From Polytrichum commune (lineage: Eukaryota; Streptophyta; Polytrichopsida; Polytrichales; Polytrichaceae): DNA of 64,000 bases. The notes under the pieces were generated by a model. The model did not search any database. It saw nothing but the letters and a program-made list of their open reading frames with translations, and was not told the origin of the DNA. Each line of letters begins with the position of its first letter. Within the stretch, counting starts at the first letter, position 1. Shown piece after piece: positions 47,186 through 57,294 of the stretch. The position numbers were made by a program, and so were the translations under genes. The DNA is taken from assembly GCA_950295325.1 (NCBI GenBank), contig OX485807.1:20991666-21055665 (forward strand). Direction: 5' to 3'.

Positions 47186-50167
47186 TTAAAGTAAAATTTG
47201 AAGTCGGGAATTGTTTGTGAAGTTTGGAAGTACTTTCAACGCCTCACAGTTCCTCATATCAAGCAATTCAAGCGACCCCAATGCTCCAATGGCATCCGGA
47301 AGCTCAAGGAGTGCCACACATGCACCAAGATAGAGGCGTTGAAGGGATCCCAATCCTCCGATGCTATTCGGAAGCTCTTCCAACACCCTACAATTGCTCA
47401 TATCGAGGTGTTGAAGGCACCTCAATCCTCCGATGCTTTCCGGAAGTTCTTTCAATGCATCACAAAATAACAAATTGAGGTGTTGAAGGGACCCCAATCC
47501 TCCGATGCTCTCTGGAAGTTTTTTCAACGTCATACACTCACACATATCGAGGTGTTGAAGGGACCCTAATCCTCCGATGCTCTCTGGAAGTTCTTCCAAT
47601 GACACACAACCACTCATATTAAGGTGTTGAAGGGACCCCAATCCTCCGATGCTCTCCGGAAGCTTTTCCAACAACACACAATCACTCATATTGAGGTGTT
47701 GAAGGGACCCCAATCCTCCAATAATCTTTGGAAGTTTTTCCAACGCTTGACAAAATCTCAGATCGAGATGTTGAAGGGATCCCAATCCTCCAATGCTCTC
47801 CGGAAGCTTTGCCAACACTTGACAAAAGCTCATATCGAGGTGTTGAAGGGATCTCAATCCTCCGATGTTCTCCGGAAGTTTTTCCAACACCACACAATCA
47901 CTGATATTGAGGTGTTGAAGGGACCCCAATCCTCCGATGCTATTTGGGAGCTCTTTCAATGCCACACAATACCTCATATCGAGGTGTTGAAGGGACCCCA
48001 ATCCTCCGATGCTCTCTGGAAGCTCTGTCAACGCCCCACAACCATTCATATCGAGGTGTTGAAGGGACTCCAATCTTCCGATGCTTTCCGAAAGCTTTTT
48101 CAACGCCCGACAAAATCTCAAATCGAGAGATTGAAGGGACCCCAATCCTCCGATGCTCTCCGGAAGCTCTTCCAATGCATCACAAAATATCAAAACAAGG
48201 TGTTGAAGGGACCCCAATTCTCCGATGCTCTCCGGAAGTTTTTTCAATGTTTGGCAATAGCTCATATCGAGGTGTTGAAGGGACCCCAATCCTCTTATGC
48301 TCTCTGGAAGCTCTTCCAACGCCCGACAATAGCTCATATCAAGGTGTTGAAGTAACCTTAGTGTCCCAATGGTGGTAGGTACATTTTTCAAATTTTCATT
48401 TGAACGTAGTTGCATGTATTTAATGTTGGCCATATTTTCAAAGAAACCCTCTTCTATGACACATTCTTGTTCGCTTGAGGGTAATAATGATGAGGGTGGA
48501 GATGTACCTATCATGCATATTTCCAATTGAGGAGCTATGAAGTTGCTAGGAAATCTATTGATATTTTGGCTACCTAATGACATCCTCTTCACCTCCAATG
48601 GTTTCCCTAACCAAGAAATTGGGAATTGCTTAGGATTTTTCATTATGGGCTTGAACAAGTTTTCGCGTACAACCTCGTCACCTTTTCTTGTCATGTGCAT
48701 TGCAAGATCACGTAAAATGTCATGCATTTTGACACACTCCCCACGACCATAATCAACGCAATCATCAACTAATGATCGCTTCCTAAGCTCATTCAAAATA
48801 CAACGCGCTTTATCCAAAGCATCCTCCGCATCAAGGTCGTCGCCAAATAAATCTTCAATAGCCCACATGTAAAATAAGTCCTTTGTTCGTATTTCCAAAT
48901 CTTCGGGATAGGCTGCAAAATATAAGAAACATGTTTTTGTGGATTCTTCCAATTGGTCATAGCTGATTCGGAGGCGATTGAAAAGTTGTTGTTCAACGTT
49001 TTTGTCAACCGTTGCATTGGACTTCCGTAGATCTTGCAATGTTGATCTCCATTCCACACAATCATCCTTACTCTTCATTGCCGCCCCAATGACTTTCAAA
49101 GCCAACGGCAAGCCTTTGCATTCATTGCACACATCTCTAGCCAATTTCATCAATTCTTGGTTTGATGGAAGCCCATTGGTACCAAATGCATGTATACAAA
49201 ACAATACCCAACTGTGCTCCTCTGAAAGTAATGAAAGAACCTCCACACTTGCATTAATGCGACGCGCGATCGACAAATTTCTTGTAGTGAGCAATGTCAC
49301 ACTCCCAAATCCTTTTGCAATGTTCAACCATTCTACCATCTCTCTATATTCGTGCACATTATCCCACACGTCATCCAATATTAACAAAACTCTCCGCCTT
49401 GAAAACACATTCATCAAATGTGTACGTTGGTCTTCAAGAGGTGTTTCGCATTTCATCTCAACATGTAGATACTCCCTCATTCGTACGTAAAGGGAGGAAA
49501 TAGATGCATCACGTCCAACCGTGACCCAAAAGATGAAGTCTTTCCCAAAAAATTCTTGGATTTCTTCATTGTTGTTCACCATTTGTGCCAGCAAGGTTTT
49601 CCCACATCCACCCATGCCTTGGATGCCAATGCATCTACCACTTTCACTCACACTTTGCCTTTCCATGATTTTTGATTTCACTCTTTTGAAGAGATCCCCC
49701 ATTCCAAGAATCTCTTGAGGAACCTCTTGGATCATCACGCAAGTGCCCACATCAGACTTGCTAATACTCTCATGCGTCAAAAGTGCCATGGGTGATATAT
49801 TCACATTTTCCTTGATTTCTTCTTTTAGCTTCAATATTCGAAGCCCATATCTCACCTCACGGATCCGCTCCCAATTAGAGCCATCCCTACAAATTTCCAA
49901 AATCTCGTTGGCATCTTCAACACATTTTTGAAACGCACCCAACCAATTTTCCAATGCTTCCTCTGATTGACATTGATTGGATATCTTTAACAACATGGGT
50001 TTGATCTTCTCCAAATATTCTCCCAAAGATATGCATTGCTCTTGGCAATGGCAAACAAACTTCAATCCTTCAATCACCTTCCCAAACAAGGTCCAAACGC
50101 CTCCAAAAGCAACACCAAATGCAGCACCTAGAGTTGCGTTCACAACATCTGGCCCCGAGTTTGCCAT
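47186..50167 (-). CDS. NB-ARC-LRR disease-resistance-type protein with RPW8-like N-terminus, single exon
   Basis: One uninterrupted ORF of 993 residues. Residues 1-130 form a helical, RPW8/CC-R-like region whose start is hydrophobic and Gly-rich (NATLGAAFGVAFGGVWTLFG), then KPMLLKISNQCQSEEALENW. NB-ARC: Walker A GMGGCGKT (184-191), kinase-2 LLILDDVW (261-268), RNBS-B TLLTTRN (291-297), GLPLAL (352-357), RNBS-D CFLYFAAYPED (413-423) and MHD (481-483). From residue 596, sixteen consecutive 24-residue LRRs (consensus LPESIGGLGSLQHLDMS-C--L) run to a short C-cap. All switch motifs are intact, so it is probably functional. Such proteins sense pathogens in the cytosol and, if helper-like, form membrane pores on activation; which role applies here is inference. 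No introns and no neighbouring NLR in the window. Confidence 0.97.
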   Translation of the reverse strand: MANSGPDVVNATLGAAFGVAFGGVWTLFGKVIEGLKFVCHCQEQCISLGEYLEKIKPMLLKISNQCQSEEALENWLGAFQKCVEDANEILEICRDGSNWERIREVRYGLRILKLKEEIKENVNISPMALLTHESISKSDVGTCVMIQEVPQEILGMGDLFKRVKSKIMERQSVSESGRCIGIQGMGGCGKTLLAQMVNNNEEIQEFFGKDFIFWVTVGRDASISSLYVRMREYLHVEMKCETPLEDQRTHLMNVFSRRRVLLILDDVWDNVHEYREMVEWLNIAKGFGSVTLLTTRNLSIARRINASVEVLSLLSEEHSWVLFCIHAFGTNGLPSNQELMKLARDVCNECKGLPLALKVIGAAMKSKDDCVEWRSTLQDLRKSNATVDKNVEQQLFNRLRISYDQLEESTKTCFLYFAAYPEDLEIRTKDLFYMWAIEDLFGDDLDAEDALDKARCILNELRKRSLVDDCVDYGRGECVKMHDILRDLAMHMTRKGDEVVRENLFKPIMKNPKQFPISWLGKPLEVKRMSLGSQNINRFPSNFIAPQLEICMIGTSPPSSLLPSSEQECVIEEGFFENMANIKYMQLRSNENLKNVPTTIGTLRLLQHLDMSYCRALEELPESIRGLGSLQHLDMSYCQTLKKLPESIGELGSLQHLVLIFCDALEELPESIGGLGSLQSLDLRFCRALKKLSESIGRLESLQHLDMNGCGALTELPESIGGLGSLQHLDMRYCVALKELPNSIGGLGSLQHLNISDCVVLEKLPENIGGLRSLQHLDMSFCQVLAKLPESIGGLGSLQHLDLRFCQALEKLPKIIGGLGSLQHLNMSDCVLLEKLPESIGGLGSLQHLNMSGCVSLEELPESIGGLGSLQHLDMCECMTLKKLPESIGGLGSLQHLNLLFCDALKELPESIGGLRCLQHLDMSNCRVLEELPNSIGGLGSLQRLYLGACVALLELPDAIGALGSLELLDMRNCEALKVLPNFTNNSRLQILL

Positions 50168-51296
50168 CTAGCATGCAAACAAATATTACCGAGGTTGGAC
50201 ATCAATTCAAATAATAACATCAATATGTGTATTGCATTATAATATTGATGGAATTTGAGATTTGAACACTGCCAAAATACATTTACCATGCTAATAGACA
50301 TTGAGTTTGCAAAATATTATAATAACGTACAAACTCAACAAACCCTCCAAACGCAACGAACAATATTCAAATTTTGTCCAAATCTAAACCTTCAAGACCC
50401 AATAACCTACCTAATGATTCATAGTCCTAGCACACCACATGCATCCGCCTAAGAATTCGAAAGGAATTTTTCCAACTTTGAGCAATGCGTCTCTATCAAA
50501 CACTTGAGCATAGTAGCACATTCTAATCCAACACTCTCTAACGTGCTTCATAAAACCACATATGTTATGTTAATACTATACATCAAGCGCTATACAATCC
50601 AAATTGAGCAATCATTTCAATCATTAGTTGATTTTTAACGCTCAAAGTTCAAGAAACCCAGTGCTTTTCCACCATCTATTATATATATATGCATGACATG
50701 TAGGGCTGGAAGATCCAAGATCTTGCATCCACTATACTCTACATTGACCATGATATTGCGCAATCCACATCGTCTTAGAGATCAAATATAGCTATACCAA
50801 TCCTATGGCATATTAATCCCAATGGTGAAGAGCCAAGGTATCAAAAAAACCATACATTCATGTGACCCAACTTGCACCATAACCCTCTAATATACTACTA
50901 TGAAATGCCATATTGGCTCAATATGTTTCATGAAGGGATGTTTGGCATCTATCAAGGACCGAATACCTTTGGTAAGGTATAGTATACAACTTTGACAGAG
51001 CTCAAAAAGCTATTCATGTGCCAGTTCGAGTACTTCACAATTCCACGTGTCCCAAGTAAAATAAAGATAAACTTGCTCAATTCCGTCACTTGACTTAATG
51101 AGTCACCTATATTTGCGTGGTGTGTGGTTGCGCATGAATCTAAGATGGATATCAAAAAGCCACTTGCTTAAAAGAGATTAGACTACGTGCTCAGAATATG
51201 GTGAACATTCTAGGCTCAATAGTCAACATAATTGGGGGTCCTATATGCCTACTCAATGAGCATGGGAATCTTGACTATCTTATTGATGAATAAGAT
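50168..51296. other. 5' side of the NLR gene; no other gene seen
   Basis: AT-rich spacer that should contain the NLR promoter (minus orientation). Short ORFs at 50255-50452 and 50952-51155 have no recognisable features. About 51180-51260 is a dispersed repeat related to 10680-10745. Confidence 0.5.
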
Positions 51297-51530
51297 ATGT
51301 CGGTAAAAAAAGTTATAGCAACATGTCATTCCGAATGGTAACCCACACTAATTAGACAAAATAATGCAACAATAGGTTTTTCTCCGTTCATTGGAGGGCC
51401 TCAAATGACAAAATTGTAAACAAAGGGCAAAAGGGATCAATTATTACATATGATGTTGAATAAAAATGTAATTTAATTGTGTGGCGCTCTTCCTGCTCAT
51501 GCGGAACCTGCACTCAAGGCTCTCTGTTGC
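51297..51530. repeat. Dispersed repeat, inverted copies at 55026-55130 and 55911-56032
   Basis: 51297-51421 (GTCGGTAAAAAAAGTTATAG, CCCACACTAATTAGACAAAA, CATTGGAGGGCCTCA) matches 55911-56032 inverted. 51425-51530 (GGGATCA, TGTGGCGCTCTTCCTGCTC, AACCTGCACTCAAGGC) matches 55026-55130 inverted. The right arm is therefore the same repeat split by about 780 bp of inserted DNA. Further diverged pieces lie at 51906-51990, 52580-52650 and 56157-56190. Confidence 0.75.
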
Positions 51531-52193
51531 CATTCCCAAGACCAACACCCAAAATTCTCGCGCAAGTAACATATATTGATGATGGGAATGTTCACCTACT
51601 TAACATTGTAGTTTTCATGTTGGTTTTAGGACATCTACCAATAAAACTTTGAACCCTTATAACATTTGCATATATTTGAACGGAGTTCAAAATTGGCATG
51701 CTTTGGTGCATTGGAATCCCTTCCAGTTACTAATGAGTTATATCTAGACCTTTTGTAAAATAATAATTTTGATTGCACACAATTGGTCACACAATTGGCC
51801 ACTTCCATTGCAAACTCCAAGGAGAAGGACCCACTCAACATCTCCAAAATGTATCTTGCATTGATCGCCAGTGTAAAATGGTCAAAATATTATTGGTAAG
51901 TTCCTTCTAAGTCCCTGAGACAAAAGACTGCCGAGGGCCTAATATGACAACACTATAAACAAAGGGTGAAAGGGGATCAACTATGAGGAATGTTAAAGTT
52001 CCCCCCCACAAACTTATAGGGGAGGTAGATTTGGGCAAGGGCAGCTGCCAGACTAGAAAATCAAGATTTTCTGGATTCGACTGAAAACTGTTGCTTGCCC
52101 ACCCGACTTCAAAAAAAACCATTTCCCTTGCATTCTTGAAGGCCACTTATCCACAAATCCAATATATATGTTCACTTCCATTTAGTAAATAAG

Positions 52194-52383
52194 AAAAAAA
52201 AAAATTATTGAGACAGAAGGCCGACATGCCAGCGCCAAAGCACAAGAGGCAGTTGACCACCTGACAAGTTTTCCGTCAAGTAGAGAGGAGATTTCACAGC
52301 CGGGAGTCGAACCGCCAACCTCTTCCTTGAGATTTAGGTATCTCTCCACCATCACCCGGTAGTTTAAGGTCATCTCGGACCGT
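52194..52383 (-). mobile_element. tRNA-derived SINE (190 bp), minus strand, with 9-bp target-site duplications
   Basis: GTAAATAAG flanks it exactly (52185-52193 and 52384-52392). On the minus strand a perfect B box GGTTCGACTCC lies in GGCGGTTCGACTCCCGGC (around 52300), with an A-box-like TGATGGTGGAG about 45 bp upstream. The element ends in an A-run on the plus strand (T-run on the minus strand), as a Pol III terminator or tail. It differs from the SINE at 33358. Confidence 0.85.
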
Positions 52384-52540
52384 GTAAATAAGCAATTGAT
52401 TGGGAGTTCATTTTCAAAGTGAAACCGTCAGTAAAGCATGTAATTAACTTGGAAGTCAAAAATATTACAAAACCATCATTAACTTGGAACACAATTATAT
52501 TCAAATTCAAAATAAAATTTGAATCATAGCACTGAGGTTA

Positions 52541-52649
52541 TGTCGAATAGAAATGTAATTTAATCATAGCACTGAGGTCATAGCCTTGGGTGCAGATTCT
52601 GCACGAGCAGGAGGAGAACCACACAATTAAATTACATTTCTATTCGACA
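52541..52649. repeat. Perfect 22-bp inverted repeat with 65-nt spacer
   Basis: 52541-52562 (TGTCGAATAGAAATGTAATT...) and 52628-52649 are exact reverse complements. The spacer carries GGGTGCAGATTCTGCACGAG, also found at 55029. It belongs to the surrounding dispersed repeat family. Confidence 0.9.
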
Positions 52650-52679
52650 AATTTAAGACACGTTACTAGAAAAATGGGC

Positions 52680-53850
52680 AAAATATCATTGGTAAGTTCC
52701 TTCTCCCCGAGACTGAAGAACATTGACAGCCTCAATCTTTGAGGAAATTTTTGGGCATGATCGATGATCTTTCAGGTTTTCTTCGTGAATTTGAGGCATA
52801 TTCCTAGATACTTATAAAGTGAAGGCTAATTTTCATGAAGTTTTGAACTTCAACCGGTTCATTTGCGAATACGGAAACCACGAGCACGATTGCCAATCCA
52901 CCCAATCACTCCCCCGCAGTTCCCAACAAGCCGAGCAATAATACAACGAACAAGAAGAAGAAGTGGAATGCAATTATTCATTTTCCTAAAGCCCGAGCTT
53001 CACCAGGGGCTCACCTTCCCGTCGATGCAGAGGAGCCAAGAGTATCCGTTGCTCCTTTACCCTAAAACAGTAGAAACATAGATCTAGTTATAATGTGATT
53101 GAACAAAGGAATTGCACACGAAAGAGACGAGACAAAAGACGACGGGAACAGAGGTTTAACCCTGCATTCATCCCCACCCCTTTGCACTCCAAAACTGATG
53201 CAGCACTCTGCAATTAGGCCCACAAACAACTACCAAGTTCGTTAGCTGCTGATCCAGTCACAGGCCATCCACCTCGTCTTTGGCATCCGTTCTAGGGTGA
53301 TAGCGCACATCAGAGCTTCGGAAGAAACCTCCGCTAGTGCAAGCACTCGAACTAAATTCCCTTCATGCAGTTTCTTCCACTGAGATCCGGAGCGAACGAA
53401 ACTACTTGGCACTGGTCTAGCAGGGGGGACGATCTCCGAGATGAAGCACGCGCCTGTAACGGTGAGTGGATTGTTGTGTGAGCATGTGTGCAGCTGGCGA
53501 TGGCGTTGCCCTCTCTCTCAGGAACTCCACGAGGAACAGTCTACGGCGTTGCTCTTTTCTCAGAAACTCAGACAGGAAAGAGGAAACCGACACAAGCCAA
53601 GTGAAAATATGGTACCTTCCAGTCAGGGTGAGGTTGAAAGCTTGGAATGTTGCGCCTTGCAGAATCCCTGCACGCCACTGTGCACCTGCGGCATCGAAAA
53701 CGGTGCAGCGATGGAGAGGGAAACTGGATTCTATTGCGGGTAGAATTCGGAGATGCACAGCCTTATGCACAGGGAAATCCCACTGCTAGTTACAGATGGG
53801 CCGGCCGGCGGCGTTTGAGAAATTCCCGGTTCCAAGTTCACCAGTCTAGG
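52680..53850. other. Repeat copy followed by CpG-richer, ORF-rich segment; no gene recognised
   Basis: 52740-52860 resembles 8300-8460. A stretch at about 52862-53065 is open as FANTETTSTIANPPNHSPAV and NKKKKWNAIIHFPKARASPG before a stop. 53417-53850 has overlapping ORFs on both strands (the largest 117 codons). Composition suggests an old coding or CpG-rich promoter fragment, but I recognise no family and no consistent exons. Confidence 0.35.
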
Positions 53851-55274
53851 TGAATAGCCCATGATTTTAGAGGAATCTATGCAATATATGTTGAATTCAT
53901 GAACGGAAATCGAAAGATATCAACACAAGGTAACGTGTCTTACCCCTTCACCTCCCAAGGTTATGAAAGGGTTGTTTTGAGTGCATTTCACTCAATGTTG
54001 GTTGTGGAATTTTTGTGGACAAGTTTTGAGGTTCAACTGTCGGATATTTCTTACCACATTTCTGCAAAGAATTCCTTGAAATTTCGCGAGTGTCCAAATG
54101 TTGAATTGAACGACTGATGTGAGCACGCAGACCATTTTTACATAAACATCAAAAAACATTTTAGTTTGATGAAAATATACATCTTTGATGTTCATGCAAA
54201 AGAGTGCATTGACGTGACAATTATTGATTGGAGTCAACACCCTCGCATGAGCTCCTAACACAATGAGAACATGACCACTTCCCACTTGGACATATTTTTA
54301 CTCATTCGAATCATCTATAAATTGCATGGCTCATATGTTTATGCCTAGATATCCATGTTGACTTGATGTTTAAGGTTATTTTGATTATGGACGAATGAAT
54401 TAGATGGAATTAATACAGGGAAGAAGTCATTCATCAACTAGAAATGAGCTCCTTGGAAAGGTAGGGGTGAAATACTTTTTATTTGTTGTTTGCCACAATT
54501 CTCAATTTGGATTTCAAAAGTTAGGGATTTCCTTAGATCCTCAAATGTGATACGAGACTACAGTAACAATCTATGGATTGTACCAATCTCTCATGTTGAT
54601 GTAATGAGCTATCAAAGTCCAAATAACTAGAGCCACATGACAATCACCTAGACCCCAAATTGTGATGACTATTGACCCTAGAATATCTTAACAAATTCAA
54701 GCACATAATCCAATCGCTTTCAAACACATGTCTTTATGGTATCCACTCTTGGATCCACACCTAACCGCATACCACTCAAATATAGGTGGCCGAGGAAGAT
54801 AAGGAACCGAATAAGGCACATTCACCTTATCAACGGTTAAATGTGGAACACTTGGGCCTCCATCGGTTTTGCCCAGAATCTACCAGGACACTGATGGCTG
54901 AGAAAGTAAGCAAGTGTCTGTAAGTTATGCACAAATGTTGAAAGAGTCTTGAGCCATCATGATCAGCCAAAAGTAAGCTGCCTTATTTCTGGAGGGTTTT
55001 AGAGGTTTTGGGAATGGCATCAGAGAGCCTTGGGTGCAGATTCTGCACGAGCAGGAGGAGAGCCACACAATTCAATTCCGTTTTTATTCAACATCATCTG
55101 TAAAAACTGATCCCTTTCGCCCTTTGTTGGCTCTGTCTGTAGGACAGAGACTATGCATCAACTTTTATGTTTCAAGAGCAAATTTCCTAACCACTTTGCG
55201 TTCACACTTGGACGTTACATGTTCCTATTATTTTTGGTCCAGTCTATTTAATGTGGATGATGAAAGTTTGCATA

Positions 55275-55636
55275 CCGTAACACCATAGTAGGTTCGTTCA
55301 TAAATAATTCCCCCCAAAAAAATGTAAAAAAACAGAAATTACAGGCAAAGAGAAACGAAGAACTCTCAAATTATGCTGTGATAAAAACGAAAAGACAAAA
55401 AAATCAAGATTAGGGTAATGACTTAGGTTTAAACAAGTTGGGCCGCCATAAATGGATGAAAAACGCAATTAGGATGAAATTTCTGCACATCTTTCCCACC
55501 CTAAACACGAATGATTTTTAATCCAATAAATGAGAAGACGAATTTCAAAAAAATCTATTTTTGGAACGCGAACCTTATTTTTTCAAAAAAATTAAATATT
55601 CGTGCGGCAGGTGGCGAACCTGCTATGGTGTTACGG
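55275..55636. mobile_element. MITE, Tc1/mariner-type TA duplication (362 bp)
   Basis: Both ends begin CCGTAACACCATAG and continue complementary for over 20 bp (AGGTTCG). TA flanks at 55273-55274 and 55637-55638. There is no transposase. It lies inside the insert that splits the right arm of the 51297/55911 repeat, so it is at least second-level nested. Confidence 0.8.
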
Positions 55637-56385
55637 TACCTTGGACAACTAACCAACTACTTCATCTATTAGTTAATTAGTTGTCTTTCGTAACTATAGT
55701 TATTCGCGCCAAAAAATGTAGTTAACTATAGTTATATACATCTAGTTTACTATAGTTGTTCCCTAAAATGTATTGAAAAAAATATGATTGGTTATAGTTT
55801 GTTATAAGTATAGTAAATAGCCATGGATTGGCATGAGCAAAGTATACAACTACACTTGTAGTCTTTCATAAGAAAGGACAGAGCCTCACGGTTCTACCGT
55901 TTTCTTGTTTTACAATTTTGCCATATGAGGCCCTCCAATGAGCGGAGGAGAACCGACCGCTGCACTGTTTTGTCTAATTAGTGTGGGTTGCCATTGGGAA
56001 TGACGTGTTGCTATAATTTTTTTACCGACATTATCATTTTTTACCAATTAAGTTGTATCATATTCTTGGACATGCATACGGACAACTTATGTTATTTGGG
56101 TAGAAAATGATACACTTAGTAGAAATGCTTTTGCAATGCATAACTTTGAAAGGTGACTCACACTAATTAGACAAAAGAGTGTAGTCACAAATGAACCCGA
56201 TGAGTTTGAGGAATATCTTGTTGAAGTTCAAGACTTCATGAAAATTACCGATCACATTAGTGGAAATCTATGGAATATACCTTGATGTTATAAAGAAAAC
56301 CCAAAAGATCACAACATACAACTGGTTGGACTTGGGAATAGTAGGATCTTCACTGATTATGCCCAAAAATCTCCTCAAAGACTAA

Positions 56386-57291
56386 GAGCATCCCCACCAG
56401 ATCGGGTACACGCCAAATAGAGAATATAATATTTTATACCTTTGGGGAGCCCTTCATCTTGGGCGGGCCAGCTCATCTTGAGTCAAAGCCCACCAAAGCC
56501 TAGGCATACCCCCAGTATAATTAAGAAGCAATCAATAAGACAACGACACCTATTATCTAATATGGGATAAAGTAGGATATCAGAGTATCTGAAATTAAAG
56601 TAATCTCTTGGCGGGCCGGAGGAGGGCCGTTATATGCACCATTTATGGCGGGAGAAGGTCTTTACTATACCCGGGCCGTTCTAAATTACAGTCCACCCTC
56701 TATAAATGTTAGGCTCTGGAGTAGAATTTTCCTAACATTTATAGTGAGTTAGCATTGTAACAATTATAAAGGGAGCTTTTTGAATGCTTAACAAATATAA
56801 ATTCATTACAATTATGGAGGGAGAGTTTTGCAAAATTATCATATATAAAATATGTGTATCAAATCAATCTTTTATTTTTATGAAACAAAATAAGAATCAA
56901 TATAGTCCAAATGAATAATTTGATCACAAAAGTCAAATTTGGTGGCTTTTGCCACTTTGAAAGGTTGTGAGTCAATGTAATGGATGTCATCACACAATAT
57001 TGGATGTATTTCGTAGGTTAACATTTATAAGTGGCAAATTAACAAAGAGGGGAGTAAATTATTGTTAACATTTAACATAGTTAACATTCTAGTTAACAAT
57101 ATGAGGGGAGTACGATTTTGTTAAAAAATATAATGAGTTAACGTTTATAAGTGTAACATTTATCAAGGGTGGACTGTATGGGGGACCGGACACTGGTGGG
57201 GCTCAATTCATGCCGGTACCGCCACCTAAGAACCTGGGACACCCCATTTTTGGCGTTGGCATGCCCCATACCCGGTCTGGTGGGGACGCTC
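56386..57291. mobile_element. MITE, PIF/Harbinger-like, containing a nested element
   Basis: Ends are GAGCATCCCCACCAGATCGG and, inverted, GAGCGTCCCCACCAGACCGG. TAA flanks at 56383-56385 and 57292-57294. Subtracting the nested insert leaves about 418 bp, similar in size to the two MITEs at 5.2-6.1 kb, whose ends also start GAGCAT. Confidence 0.88.
56689..57176. mobile_element. MITE, Tc1/mariner-type (488 bp), inserted in the Harbinger MITE
   Basis: Ends CAGTCCACCC followed by ATAAATGTTA are inverted at 57150-57176. TA flanks at 56687-56688 and 57177-57178. No ORF. Confidence 0.82.
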
Positions 57292-57294
57292 TAA

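Noticed and set aside
47624-48355. 243-codon plus-strand ORF with repeats (KGPQSSDALRKLF)
   Set aside because: It is the antisense shadow of the 72-bp LRR repeats of the NLR gene, whose length is a multiple of three.
53417-53789. Overlapping 100-117-codon ORFs on both strands
   Set aside because: Low stop density comes from higher GC; no motif, splice signals or homology are visible.
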